Shown here one piece after another: positions 24,988-33,702 of a stretch of 40,085 nt of DNA. The number at the start of each line of letters is the position of its first letter. Position 1 is the stretch's first letter. The stretch comes from Casp-actino8 sp945862545 (GTDB lineage: Bacteria > Actinomycetota > Acidimicrobiia > Acidimicrobiales > Ilumatobacteraceae), in the NCBI GenBank assembly GCA_945862545.1, contig CAMAYS010000004.1, positions 1 to 40,085 of the forward strand, written 5' to 3'. A program made the position numbers and the translations under genes. A model generated the notes under the pieces. It made no database searches. It worked only from the letters and a program-made list of their open reading frames with translations, and was not told where the DNA came from.

Positions 24988-25371
24988 CGACAGATGGTGC
25001 GTCGTCAGGGGCCGCTGTTGGCCATCGCCATCTCTTGCACTATCGGACTTTTGGCGGCCTTGTTGTTGTGGGGTTCGACTTCGGCTCTGCGCGGCGTGCC
25101 AGGTTTCATTCTCTGTGTCCTTGCCGTCCCCACCTCCTCGCTGTTCGGCATCCCCGTTATGGGAGGTGAGTTGCGCTGGATCTTGGCAGTGCTCAGCAGT
25201 TTGGTGTTGTGGTTCTATGTGGGTCATCTGGCAGCCCAACGCTCCACTCGGCGCGTGGCTACAAGTTGGCTGGAGTGGCGCCGTGAGTGGACCCGTCTGG
25301 CAATCGGTATATGGGCGGGATCATTGCTCGGTTTAGGTCTGGCGGCCACAGTCTTATCCGTCAGCCTGTGA
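24925..25371 (+). CDS. Small uncharacterised membrane protein inserted in the competence locus
   Basis: I do not recognise this protein. It has about 148 residues and four hydrophobic segments (around LLAIAISCTIGLLAALLLW, GFILCVLAVPTSSLFGIPV, ILAVLSSLVLWFYVGHL and IGIWAGSLLGLGLAATVLS). Basic, Arg-rich loops (AAQRSTRRVATSWLEWRREW) lie on what would be the cytoplasmic side. It runs against comEA and comEC, ends 25 bases from the comEA stop, and its 5' part overlaps the comEC start by up to 63 bases. Start choices are GTG 24925 (TANNNT box) and ATG 24994, which avoids the overlap. The regular hydrophobic pattern and lack of any rival frame argue that it is a real gene. Its placement hints at, but does not prove, a link with DNA uptake. 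Confidence 0.65.
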   Translation: MSARLSLSPDADIVPDGVEFHRQMVRRQGPLLAIAISCTIGLLAALLLWGSTSALRGVPGFILCVLAVPTSSLFGIPVMGGELRWILAVLSSLVLWFYVGHLAAQRSTRRVATSWLEWRREWTRLAIGIWAGSLLGLGLAATVLSVSL

Positions 25372-25396
25372 GATCTGCTCATTACTGATGTGAGCA

Positions 25397-26119
25397 CTAG
25401 GTAGTGACCATGTCACGCAGAGCAGCAAATTTCGCTGGTCCGATGCCTGGGACATCTTGGAGTTCTTCAATACTGGAAAATTGCCCATGTTGATCACGGA
25501 AACTTACGATCGCCGCGGCGGTAGCAGGTCCGACCCCAGGCAATAAATCAAGCGTCGCTAGATCAGCGGTGTTGATGTTGATGGGATATGAAATGCCTTC
25601 TGCTGGCATATCTGCGGTTCCGCCGGCGATTGGACCAGATTGGTTTCCTGGGACTTTTTCTCCAAATGCTGGAACGTATATCTGCTGCCCATCGCTCAAC
25701 GGCACAGCCAAATTAATGGAATTCAAATCAGCACTTTTTGTGCTTCCCCCAGCAGCTCTAATTGCGTCAATCACACGCGAACCTGGCAGGACCATATAGA
25801 CCCCCGGCTGATTCACCCGTCCAGCCACATGCACCGTCAAGAATTGCGCAATCGTTGTCGTTGTTGTTGCTGAAGGAATGTGTTGACTTTGCGGGACCGT
25901 GGAGGCATAGATCAAGGAAGTTTCAACGGGAGTCGGCGGTGAGCGAACTAAAAAATATCCGCCAAATCCAACGACCCCAATACAGACACATCCCGTCAGA
26001 ATCCTGCCCCAGCCAAGCCACTGCAGGCTTTCTTGAGCGTGTCGCAACAAACTCATGACTGTGCCGACACGCTCTTTCATCGGTTCTTCGTTGGAGGACG
26101 TAGGACGCCACTGTTCCAC
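25397..26119 (-). CDS. comEA: ComEA-like competence DNA receptor
   Basis: A 240-residue membrane-anchored protein with one membrane segment near residues 39-58. A Thr-rich stretch follows (about 80-92). An SLBB domain (94-150; VAGRVNQPGVYMVLPGSRVI) comes next, and then a C-terminal helix-hairpin-helix pair (177-240; INTADLATLDLLPGVGPATA and VPGIGPAKFAALRDM) that binds double-stranded DNA. ComEA captures DNA outside the membrane and hands it to ComEC. The start GTG 26119 is uncertain. ATG 26080 in the same frame is an alternative, and I see no ribosome site for either. It is separated from comEC by an oppositely oriented gene. Confidence 0.92.
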   Translation of the reverse strand: MEQWRPTSSNEEPMKERVGTVMSLLRHAQESLQWLGWGRILTGCVCIGVVGFGGYFLVRSPPTPVETSLIYASTVPQSQHIPSATTTTTIAQFLTVHVAGRVNQPGVYMVLPGSRVIDAIRAAGGSTKSADLNSINLAVPLSDGQQIYVPAFGEKVPGNQSGPIAGGTADMPAEGISYPININTADLATLDLLPGVGPATAAAIVSFRDQHGQFSSIEELQDVPGIGPAKFAALRDMVTT

Positions 26120-26192
26120 TTCGCACCATTCTTTATCTACCGCTAAATGCCTCAGTCCATAGGGGCGAGATATTAACGCTGGTGTAGCGGCG

Positions 26193-27950
26193 TCAGCCTT
26201 CGACTGGAGTGCGCCAATGCATGGAGATCACTGCTCGGCGATTGCTCTCGTGCCGTACCTGATCTTCAATCATTGCTTCATCCCATCCCAATAAGGGGCC
26301 AGCAATGATCGCGACGCGACGCAGAGTGTCGTCACTTACTGGCCCGAGTGTGCCGATCACCAAACGGCGATCAACGATGTCCGACAATGTGCGCGCACCT
26401 TCATCAGCGACGGCGAAGATGATTTGCGCTTCAATATCCAAGCAGTCAGCCACGAGGCGTGCAGCGGAGAGGGGTGATTGCTCGACGATATTTGCAATCC
26501 GAGTCCACTCTGTGCCGTACAGCCGAGCAATATGCTCACCAATATCGTGGGGAATGCCCAAAATCTTCATTGAACGAGCAGCATCAACAATAAAAGGTTC
26601 TGCATCTTCAGCCCAAGCAAAAGTTCCAGCAGCAGCAGTTGCGCGCGAATCGAAGAATCGAGAATGTGCACCTTTGAGTTCGTTCGCTAGCAGTGCATCA
26701 ACCATTTCTTCGGCAGTGGCGCGGCCAGTTGTCCATTTGCCACCACCGATTGACCACAAGTTGTCGACTCCATGATCCACATGGTGATACAACTCGTGGG
26801 CTCGACTCGCCGAGTAGGTTTCTGTGTCATCGGGTCCATCATCTTTGGAGCCAGAGTCTTTGGCGTGAGTCGCGCGTATTAACGGGCGAACTCCGACAGT
26901 TGTCATCTCGACATCCGCAGCGGTCAATTTTTTCTCCTCTGCGCGCATCGTGGAGTTAACGGTGTCCAAAATAATTTCAACATCACTCGGATCAACAACA
27001 ACAGATGACTCATCACCGGCAATCGGTGTATCGGTCGGACCAATAAACGATTTACCCATCCACGGCGAGACAATCACATGACGACCTGACTGAGCGCGAG
27101 CGAACACGGCGTCGGTGACTCGACCTGGACCTCCGAGTGGGCGCGTGAGAATGTGCACACCCTTAGAACGATCTACCCCGACCCCGGTACCCCGCGCCAA
27201 CTTGCCCAATACTTTGTCGATCCAAGGACCCGCAGCGTTAATGACCACTTTGGCAAGCACGCGTTGTGATTCTCCTGATAACAAGTCGGTCACTTCCACC
27301 CCTTGAATAACCATCCGCTCAGAGTTGGTGGAAATGAAGCCATCAACACGCACATGATTCATCAATACCGCTCCTGCGCCAGCGGCCGATTTTGCATAAG
27401 CCAACAACAAACGTTCGGGGTGAATATTCAAGGTGTCGTGATATGCGAAAGCACCTTGCAAGCCTGTTTGGTCAAGCCACGGAACAGCGGCCAGAAGTCG
27501 CGCCCGACTGAGCCAACGCGGGTGCGGTATTCGCAAACTGTCAGGGGCTTTCAAGTTGCGGTCAAATGCCAAAGTGTCATAGAGCAGCACCCCGGCGCCA
27601 ATCAGCGCTGTGGGAGGTTTACTCCAGCGCCATGCCGGCATAATGAAGCGAGTTTGTTGCACCAAGTGGGGTGCACCAAGGGCGAGAACTCGTCGCTCAC
27701 GCAAGCTCTCGCGCACGACAGCAATGTCATATTGCTCAAGGTAACGAATACCACCGTGAATATATTTCGTGGTCGCCGAACTCGTGCCAGAGCCAAAGTC
27801 GTCGCGCTCAAAGAGGATTGTTTTTAAGCCTCGTGATGCCGCTTCCCTGGCTACGCAGATGCCAGTGATCCCACCGCCAATGATCGCCACATCAAAATTG
27901 GTCTCATCAATCGTGCGGGTGAGAGTAAATGCAGATCCAGATGCGTTCAT
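26193..27950 (-). CDS. glpD: Glycerol-3-phosphate dehydrogenase (FAD, aerobic)
   Basis: GlpD oxidises glycerol-3-phosphate to dihydroxyacetone phosphate and passes electrons to the quinone pool at the membrane. About 585 residues. The FAD dinucleotide fold is DVAIIGGGITGICVAREAAS, followed by the family signature FGSGTSSATTKYIHGGIRYL. The substrate-site segment RSKGVHILTRPLGG is near residue 240, and a C-terminal helical DAO_C domain completes it. I chose ATG 27950 over a TTG five codons earlier. It lies 27 bases behind the CnoX-like gene, so the two are probably co-transcribed. It could take up glycerol-phosphate released by the GDPD-like lipoprotein 9 kb away, but that is inference. Confidence 0.95.
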   Translation of the reverse strand: MNASGSAFTLTRTIDETNFDVAIIGGGITGICVAREAASRGLKTILFERDDFGSGTSSATTKYIHGGIRYLEQYDIAVVRESLRERRVLALGAPHLVQQTRFIMPAWRWSKPPTALIGAGVLLYDTLAFDRNLKAPDSLRIPHPRWLSRARLLAAVPWLDQTGLQGAFAYHDTLNIHPERLLLAYAKSAAGAGAVLMNHVRVDGFISTNSERMVIQGVEVTDLLSGESQRVLAKVVINAAGPWIDKVLGKLARGTGVGVDRSKGVHILTRPLGGPGRVTDAVFARAQSGRHVIVSPWMGKSFIGPTDTPIAGDESSVVVDPSDVEIILDTVNSTMRAEEKKLTAADVEMTTVGVRPLIRATHAKDSGSKDDGPDDTETYSASRAHELYHHVDHGVDNLWSIGGGKWTTGRATAEEMVDALLANELKGAHSRFFDSRATAAAGTFAWAEDAEPFIVDAARSMKILGIPHDIGEHIARLYGTEWTRIANIVEQSPLSAARLVADCLDIEAQIIFAVADEGARTLSDIVDRRLVIGTLGPVSDDTLRRVAIIAGPLLGWDEAMIEDQVRHESNRRAVISMHWRTPVEG

Positions 27951-27977
27951 ACGGTGCGATACCAACTCAATCGGACA

Positions 27978-28682
27978 TCAGTACAGGCGTGCAGTGAGTT
28001 TTTTTCGCCACACTGCAGTGCGCGGATCGTCAAGACCCATGACCTCAAGGATGTCGACGAACTGTTGGCGCGCATCATCATCAAGTTTGACCGAGTCAAG
28101 TAATTTTTCTAACTGAGTGTCGTAGTCATCAGGCGGGCGTAACGACAAGCGAGCTGCTGCTGAGGCCTTACGTACATTCTCTGTCTCTGGAACACGGGCA
28201 AGTAGCGACAGTGCCCCTTCACCTTCGCCACGGGCTGTCAAAATAGTCGCCAAAGCCACAATGGCGATCTCGTTACCAGGTTCGATATCAAGAACCGCTA
28301 ACAAACTCTGTTCATCACCACGCGCGATGAGAGAAGCGATCTCTTCTTGGGTAGCCGTTGGCAACATTTGCTCAAGGAACTGCGCTATTGCGGCTTCGCT
28401 CAGCTGACCTTGAAACTCGCCCAAGATTCCACCGTCGCGCAAGGCGAACAATGCTGGAACTGCTTGCACCCGAAACGCCTGCACGATCGAGGGATTGTCA
28501 TCCACATTAATGCGCGCCAAAAGAATTTTTCCAGCGGTGGCGTTAATCATTCGCTCAACTACTTCACCAACGGCTACGCAGGCATCACTACGCGGTGACC
28601 AAAGATAAACCACGACTGGACCTTGGGCTGATCGGGCTAATACATCAGACTCAAAATTTGCTTCCGATACATCAATAGTCAT
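27978..28682 (-). CDS. CnoX-like thioredoxin-fold co-chaperone with TPR-like tail
   Basis: A 234-residue protein: an N-terminal thioredoxin fold (about 5-112) and a C-terminal TPR-like helical domain (about 120-234). The redox motif, normally CxxC, is S32-D33-A34-C35 (WSPRSDAC). The cis-proline is P76 in VQAVPALFALRDGG. E. coli CnoX (YbbN) has the same SxxC design and protects proteins from overoxidation, then passes them to GroEL or DnaK. A holdase role here follows from that similarity. With one cysteine it cannot act as an ordinary disulfide reductase. It is the first gene before glpD and shows a perfect leaderless-type box. Confidence 0.85.
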   Translation of the reverse strand: MTIDVSEANFESDVLARSAQGPVVVYLWSPRSDACVAVGEVVERMINATAGKILLARINVDDNPSIVQAFRVQAVPALFALRDGGILGEFQGQLSEAAIAQFLEQMLPTATQEEIASLIARGDEQSLLAVLDIEPGNEIAIVALATILTARGEGEGALSLLARVPETENVRKASAAARLSLRPPDDYDTQLEKLLDSVKLDDDARQQFVDILEVMGLDDPRTAVWRKKLTARLY

Positions 28683-28688
28683 GCCATG

Positions 28689-28694
28689 ACGCTA
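28689..28694 (-). promoter_or_regulatory. Candidate -10 box (TAGCGT) for a leaderless CnoX-like gene
   Basis: On the minus strand TAGCGT is followed by exactly six bases (CATGGC) and then ATG 28682. Confidence 0.5.
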
Positions 28695-28769
28695 CCTCAG
28701 AAGAGTTATCAGCGTGCCCTTGACCCGCCGATAACCAAGCAAAACTGCCTAACCGAGAGAACTTCTAGA

Positions 28770-28775
28770 TACCGT
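28770..28775 (+). promoter_or_regulatory. Candidate -10 box (TACCGT) for the phosphotransferase gene
   Basis: TACCGT, seven bases (ACGAGGG), then GTG 28783. It drives the divergent side of a 100-base spacer and closely resembles the box at 11850. Confidence 0.45.
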
Positions 28776-28782
28776 ACGAGGG

Positions 28783-29835
28783 GTGAGTAGCCAAGCCAGC
28801 GACGAGAATATTCCGGGATTGAATATCACCAATGTCACTGCTTGGCTCGAGAACAATGTGAGTGGCGCACGTGGGCCATTTATCTTTGAGGTCATCGCTG
28901 GCGGCCACTCAAATCTGACTTTCAAAGTCACAAGTAGCAATGGACAAATCTTTGTTCTACGCCGCCCTCCTCTCGGTCATGTTCTCGCCAGCGCACACGA
29001 TATGGGTCGCGAACATCGCCTCATTTCAGCGCTCAGTACGACCAATGTTCCTGTCGCTCCTGCAGTCGGATTTTGCGAGGATCTCGAAGTCAATGGCGCA
29101 CCGTTTTATGTCATGGCCTTCGTCGATGGCTTGGTTATTCGCGATCGCGAAAGTTCGGAACGTTTACTTCTCCCCGATGCCCGCCGTCGTGCCAGCGAAT
29201 CAATCGTGGACACGATGGCCGCAATTCATGCCGTTAATCCGATCTCGGTCGGTCTTGATGATTTGGGTCGTCACGAGGGTTACATCGCTCGTCAACTCAA
29301 GCGTTGGTACGGACAATGGAATCAGCAAAAAACGCGTGATTTGCCGAGCGTTGATCGAGTCCACGATGAACTCATGTTGCGTATCCCCGAACAAGGTCCA
29401 GCGACCTTGGTTCATGGCGATTATCGCCTTGACAACTGCATGATTGACTCCAGCGGCCAAGTCATTGCGGTCCTGGATTGGGAAATTTGCACATTAGGTG
29501 ACCCTATGGCTGATCTTGGATTACTAATGGTTTATTGGTCTGGACCCGGCGACCTCGATGCAGTACTGACTGGCATGTCCTCAACTGCACCTGGCTTTCT
29601 TGACCGTATTGATATGGCGCGGCGCTACGGCGAAGTCAGTGGTCGCGATATTTCGCAACTTGATTTCTACGTCGCATTTGCTTATTGGAAGTTGGTCTGC
29701 ATTCTTGAGGGCGTGTACTCGCGTTATCTCGGTGGCGCCTTAGGCCAACGAGATCCAGCAGAACTTGAGCCTTTCAATCAGCAGGTTCTCTCGTCAGCCA
29801 AAAAAGCCGAAGAGATGTTGAGCCGATTGGGATGA
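28783..29835 (+). CDS. APH-family phosphotransferase (acyl-CoA dehydrogenase-associated kinase type)
   Basis: A 350-residue kinase-like protein (PF01636) with a protein-kinase-type fold. It has an N-terminal ATP-binding sheet (GGHSNLTFKVTSSNGQIFVL with RRPP next) and the catalytic loop LVHGDYRLDNCMID near residue 210. The metal-binding VIAVLDWEICTLGDPMADLG is near residue 225. The extended DWEICTLGDP form is typical of the subgroup fused to acyl-CoA dehydrogenases in ACAD10/ACAD11. Those phosphorylate hydroxyacyl-CoA intermediates, so a lipid-degradation role is more likely than antibiotic resistance. It shares an ATGA overlap with the following PAC2 gene. Confidence 0.88.
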   Translation: MSSQASDENIPGLNITNVTAWLENNVSGARGPFIFEVIAGGHSNLTFKVTSSNGQIFVLRRPPLGHVLASAHDMGREHRLISALSTTNVPVAPAVGFCEDLEVNGAPFYVMAFVDGLVIRDRESSERLLLPDARRRASESIVDTMAAIHAVNPISVGLDDLGRHEGYIARQLKRWYGQWNQQKTRDLPSVDRVHDELMLRIPEQGPATLVHGDYRLDNCMIDSSGQVIAVLDWEICTLGDPMADLGLLMVYWSGPGDLDAVLTGMSSTAPGFLDRIDMARRYGEVSGRDISQLDFYVAFAYWKLVCILEGVYSRYLGGALGQRDPAELEPFNQQVLSSAKKAEEMLSRLG

Positions 29836-30737
29836 GTGATCCAATCCGGGATGTTCAGTTGCATGGTGAGTTGCCAAAACTCAACAGACCAATTTTGATA
29901 GTGATGTTGCAAGGCTGGATTGACGCCGCAGGTGCCGCTAATGACACCATGTCATTGATTGAAGGACAAATTGACCCACTTCCCGTGGCGACTTTTGATC
30001 CCGATGTTTTTATTGATTATCGTGCGCGGCGCCCCACCATGGAAATTCGTGAAGGCCGTAATAACGGTCTTGACTGGCCATCTATTGACCTGTACTCGGG
30101 ACATGACGCCAATGGACGCGATGTGTTAATCCTCAGAGGTCACGAACCAGATTCGGCATGGAATCGTTTTTCGGCTGCGATTCGCGAGTTATGCCTGAGG
30201 ATGGATGTGTCCATGATGGTTGGTCTGGGCGCCTACCCCTTCCCCACCCCTCATACTCGAGCGATCAATCTCTCCTGCACAACTCCGACCGTGGAACTTT
30301 TGGAAAAAGCTCCGTTTTTACGCAGCACAGTAGACGTTCCTGCTGGCATGGTCGCAGTGCTTGAACAGGTTCTCCATGACAGCGGCATCCCCTCCATCAG
30401 CGTGTGGGCCCAGGTTCCGCAATATCTGCCTGGCATGACGTACCCAGCAGCCTCATCAGCACTTCTGCGGGGACTGGTCTCGGTCGCCGATCTCCATTTT
30501 GATGGTTCCAAACTTGATCAGGAAGCGGTGATCCAACGCGAACGTCTCGACCGCATGGTGGCCCGTAACTCAGAACACGCCGAAATGGTGGCCAAACTTG
30601 AGGCCGCCTATGACGCCCTGATTGGTGCGCCAGCCAATCTCAACAATCAGAGCCAACTCACCGAAAGTGATATCCCTTCAATTGAAGAACTCTCCGCCGA
30701 GCTTGATGCATTTCTTCGCGACGCCAACCCCGAGTAG
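29832..30737 (+). CDS. PAC2-family protein
   Basis: A 301-residue member of the PAC2 family (PF09754), related to eukaryotic proteasome assembly chaperones and common in actinobacteria. The N-terminal strand and helix, LNRPILIVMLQGWIDAAGAA, and the later VGLGAYPFPTPHTRAI region match the family. Roles in proteasome assembly have been suggested, but none is settled in bacteria. No proteasome gene is in this window. Its ATG overlaps the kinase stop by four bases (ATGA), so the two are translated together. An acidic C-terminal tail (SIEELSAELDAFLRDA) ends it. Confidence 0.87.
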   Translation: MSDPIRDVQLHGELPKLNRPILIVMLQGWIDAAGAANDTMSLIEGQIDPLPVATFDPDVFIDYRARRPTMEIREGRNNGLDWPSIDLYSGHDANGRDVLILRGHEPDSAWNRFSAAIRELCLRMDVSMMVGLGAYPFPTPHTRAINLSCTTPTVELLEKAPFLRSTVDVPAGMVAVLEQVLHDSGIPSISVWAQVPQYLPGMTYPAASSALLRGLVSVADLHFDGSKLDQEAVIQRERLDRMVARNSEHAEMVAKLEAAYDALIGAPANLNNQSQLTESDIPSIEELSAELDAFLRDANPE

Positions 30738-30785
30738 TTTGTTCATATGTCAATTGGCCTAGATGTGCCAAGCATAAAAAACCAT

Positions 30786-30791
30786 GGGGAG
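30786..30791 (+). promoter_or_regulatory. Ribosome binding site of the LLM oxidoreductase gene
   Basis: GGGGAG lies five bases before ATG 30797 and fixes the start. The gene sits 59 bases after the PAC2 gene. Confidence 0.6.
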
Positions 30792-30796
30792 TAGTT

Positions 30797-31816
30797 ATGA
30801 AAGTTGATGGCGGAATTAGTTCCAACCTGCACGAGGCAATCAACAGTGCCAAAGATGCTGAAGCCGCTGGCTATAGCGGGGCATGGACTGCCGAAACCAG
30901 CCATGATCCATTTCTTCCGTTGTTGATGGCTGCTGAACACACCACCACACTCGAAATCGGAACCTCAATCGCTGTCGCTTTTGCACGGAGTCCGATGACG
31001 CTGGCCAACACCGCATGGGATCTTCAGGCTTATTCGCAAGGTCGGTTTATTCTCGGGCTTGGTAGCCAGATTCAGCCACACATCACTAAGCGTTTCAGTA
31101 TGCCGTGGAGTAAACCAGCGCTTCGGATGCGCGAAATGGTTTTGGCTATTCATGCGATTTGGGATGCTTGGCTGACTGGTGAACGACTCGAATTTCGTGG
31201 TGAGTTTTACACGCACACTTTGATGACCCCCATGTTCAGTCCAGCAGCATCCGACATGGGTTCATTTGGTCCACCAAAAATCTTTCTCGCGGGTGTCGGC
31301 GAGCTGATGACTGAAGTGGCCGGTGAGGTGTGTGATGGATTCATCTGTCACGGCTTTACGACTGAAAAATACCTCCGTGAAGTGACGATTCCAGCACTTG
31401 AGCGTGGTCGCGCAAAGGCTGGCAAGACAATGGACGGCTTTGAAATCGTTGGTCCAAGTTTTGTCGTCAGCGGTAACGATGAGCGCGAGTTAGAACGCGC
31501 CTCCATTGGCACACGCAAACAAATCGCTTTCTACGGTTCGACCCCCGCCTATCGCCCAGTGCTTGAACTCCATGGTTGGGGAGATTTACAAGATCGCCTC
31601 AATGCGTTGTCGAAACAAGGTCAATGGGATGAGATGGGGACTCTGATTACCGATGAAGTGCTCAACACTTTCGCCGTCGTCGGCGAACCCGAGCGCATTG
31701 CACCAGAATTGACACGGCGATACGGAGATGTCATTCAACGTATCTCGTTTTACGCCCCATACAAATCTGATCCAGAGCGTTGGAGCAAGGTGATGGCCGA
31801 CCTGCAGTCGGCCTAA
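30797..31816 (+). CDS. LLM-class F420-dependent oxidoreductase
   Basis: A 339-residue bacterial luciferase-like monooxygenase (PF00296) of the F420-dependent branch resembling TIGR03617. It opens MKVDGGISSNLHEAINSAKD, with the barrel strands GYSGAWTAETSHDPFLPL and IGTSIAVAFARSPMTLAN, and FILGLGSQIQPHITKRF. The KIFLAGVGELMTEVAGEVCD segment is near residue 160. Members use reduced deazaflavin F420 to reduce or oxidise small molecules. The substrate is unknown. A close ribosome site fixes the start. The gene is probably read with the kinase and PAC2 genes and ends 12 bases from the convergent acyl ligase gene. Confidence 0.9.
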   Translation: MKVDGGISSNLHEAINSAKDAEAAGYSGAWTAETSHDPFLPLLMAAEHTTTLEIGTSIAVAFARSPMTLANTAWDLQAYSQGRFILGLGSQIQPHITKRFSMPWSKPALRMREMVLAIHAIWDAWLTGERLEFRGEFYTHTLMTPMFSPAASDMGSFGPPKIFLAGVGELMTEVAGEVCDGFICHGFTTEKYLREVTIPALERGRAKAGKTMDGFEIVGPSFVVSGNDERELERASIGTRKQIAFYGSTPAYRPVLELHGWGDLQDRLNALSKQGQWDEMGTLITDEVLNTFAVVGEPERIAPELTRRYGDVIQRISFYAPYKSDPERWSKVMADLQSA

Positions 31817-31828
31817 TTCACACTTCAA

Positions 31829-33595
31829 TTACTCGCTGAGTAATTCAAGTTCCCCAGCAAGATACGACTCGCGACATTTCGCGCGCTGCAATTTGCCGCT
31901 ACTTGTCTTGGGCAGTGTTCCAGGGCGCACCAGCATGATGTCACGAGGTGGTAGACCAGAAACCTCCAATGCCGAATGGTGAATGGCCCGCCGAACTGCA
32001 GTGAGATCTTCGGCCTTCACTTCGGCCACGACGATCACTGTTTCTTTACCCTTGTATCCGTCCACACCGAAAGCAATGACATTGCCTGCCCGCACGCCAT
32101 CCAATTCCCCGACGGCGCGTTCAATATCTTCGGGGAAGACATTGCGGCCCCCAACGATAATGACATCTTTTATTCGGCCGCAGATAACCAATTCTCCATT
32201 CAGCAAATATGCCAAATCGCCAGTGCATAACCATCCTTCGTGGAACATACTTGCCGTTGCCTCGGGACGCTTGTAGTAGCCAGGAGTGACACTGGTTCCT
32301 CGCAAGAACAATTCACCAACGACGCGTTCTGGAAGTGTCTCGCGAGTCATCGGATCCACAATTTTCATTTCTAATCCGGGAACAGCGTGACCCAACAAAG
32401 GCAGGCGTCGTACCGTGACATCGTCTTGATGTGATTCATCAACAACAACGGGAACAGCAATGCGATCGCGCTCCATAGCAATGCGATCCACCGTGTCACA
32501 TACGAGACCGCGATACCGCGGTGGGAACGCACCACCAATGGCAACCTCTGCCATACCAAAGGCAGGGAAAATACTTCCGGCCGATAACCCGAAAGGTTCG
32601 GCGGCACGCACAAAAGCCTCCACCGCTTCTGGGTCTACTGGTTCAGCACCAGACAAAGCCAATGTCAAAGATGAGAGGTCGAGACCACTCATGCGCTTGA
32701 GGGCGCGCGTCGCTAAGACCCAAGCGAAGTTTGGTCCAGCGGTAGCGGTACCTTTCCAATCACTAATCCACTCCATCCAATGTCCAGGATGAGCCATAAA
32801 ATCTTGAGGAGCAGCTTGCACTAAGTGCACTCCGTTCATCATTGGCAATGCCAAAAAACCAACTAAGCCCATGTCGTGATACAGAGGCAGCCATGAGACC
32901 ATCACTTCGTTGGCATCAAGTTCGGCGGCAGCGCAACTGGCGTCAATATTGGCCGTCAACACACGATCAGGAATCATCACACCTTTGGGCTCGGCAGTTG
33001 AACCACTCGTGTATTGCAAAATCACTAAGCGCTCGGGATCATCAGCGGGTATTTCCAGTCGATCTCCGTTGGGCTTTCCTTTTCCGGGCATGACTGCGCC
33101 CATCGGCAAGGTAGGTGGATCGCCAGGAATGGTTTGATAAAAGTCTGCCAACTGATCATCAATCAACACCAACTTGGCTTCACCGTGGCGAATACGACTC
33201 CGCGTGCTATCCACAAAAGCATCCAGCGATGCCATCCGCATCGGTAACGGTAAAACCATGCTGGCAATACCTGCCATCCAACATCCGCGCACGATCGTCA
33301 TCAGTTCGCGACTTGTTGGTCCCAAGATTGCTACGTGATCACCTGGTATTAGACCCAATGCCTGCAGCGCCGCTCCAACTGCTCGGGCATCATCATGAAT
33401 TTCGCGCCAAGAGATGAATGCTGGTCCAGTCGTGGGAGCGATTGACTGACCAACGAAGCGAACTCCCGTGGGTGCATCGGCCGATTGTTCAAGACGCGCA
33501 ATCACCGAGCCTTGGGGCAACGAGCGCTTGATCGCCGATTGGCGCGCTTGGCGGGGATCAGCGAAAGAACTGGGGAGATCGTGGGAGGTACTCAT
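31829..33595 (-). CDS. Fatty-acyl-AMP/CoA ligase (FadD/FAAL-like)
   Basis: A 588-residue member of the AMP-binding superfamily (PF00501). It has the ATP loop LQYTSGSTAEPKGVMI near residue 205 and the substrate region MVSWLPLYHDMGLVGFLALP, a hallmark of fatty-acyl-AMP ligases and related FadD enzymes. IFPAFGMAEVAIGG comes next, then the hinge LVICGRIKDVIIVGGRNVFP, and last the catalytic lysine in PKTSSGKLQRAKCR. It activates a carboxylic acid, probably a long-chain fatty acid, as an adenylate. Whether it then forms CoA thioester or loads a carrier protein is open, and no polyketide synthase is adjacent. ATG 33595 has AAGGTG eight bases upstream. It stands alone between convergent and divergent neighbours. 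Confidence 0.9.
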   Translation of the reverse strand: MSTSHDLPSSFADPRQARQSAIKRSLPQGSVIARLEQSADAPTGVRFVGQSIAPTTGPAFISWREIHDDARAVGAALQALGLIPGDHVAILGPTSRELMTIVRGCWMAGIASMVLPLPMRMASLDAFVDSTRSRIRHGEAKLVLIDDQLADFYQTIPGDPPTLPMGAVMPGKGKPNGDRLEIPADDPERLVILQYTSGSTAEPKGVMIPDRVLTANIDASCAAAELDANEVMVSWLPLYHDMGLVGFLALPMMNGVHLVQAAPQDFMAHPGHWMEWISDWKGTATAGPNFAWVLATRALKRMSGLDLSSLTLALSGAEPVDPEAVEAFVRAAEPFGLSAGSIFPAFGMAEVAIGGAFPPRYRGLVCDTVDRIAMERDRIAVPVVVDESHQDDVTVRRLPLLGHAVPGLEMKIVDPMTRETLPERVVGELFLRGTSVTPGYYKRPEATASMFHEGWLCTGDLAYLLNGELVICGRIKDVIIVGGRNVFPEDIERAVGELDGVRAGNVIAFGVDGYKGKETVIVVAEVKAEDLTAVRRAIHHSALEVSGLPPRDIMLVRPGTLPKTSSGKLQRAKCRESYLAGELELLSE

Positions 33596-33687
33596 GGAGA
33601 CACCTTGAAATTAGTTCCCAGCGCGACGAAAAATGAGATTCAAGCGATCAGTACACGTGAAACAGTTCTGAATAGACCTGTGTGGCA

Positions 33688-33693
33688 TAAACT
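33688..33693 (+). promoter_or_regulatory. Candidate -10 box (TAAACT) of leuS
   Basis: TAAACT lies nine bases before ATG 33703, predicting a leader of about three bases. An in-frame TTG at 33694 would precede the transcription start, so ATG is preferred. Confidence 0.35.
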
Positions 33694-33702
33694 TTGATTG
33701 AT

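Noticed and set aside
24988..25239. N-terminal extension of comEC (84 codons)
   Set aside because: Gln/Arg/His-rich, unlike a membrane protein start, and antisense to the well-formed membrane gene at 24925-25371.
27303..27827. Plus-strand open frame (174 codons) opposite glpD
   Set aside because: It is a shadow of the conserved glpD region, with no signal or domain and an implausible composition.
28783..29835. Aminoglycoside resistance gene
   Set aside because: The APH fold is shared, but the extended DWEICTLGDP motif belongs to the acyl-CoA dehydrogenase-associated kinases, and the context is metabolic.
33596..33702. T-box or attenuator upstream of leuS
   Set aside because: No T-box sequence, specifier loop, leucine-rich leader peptide or terminator hairpin is visible in the 107 bases.
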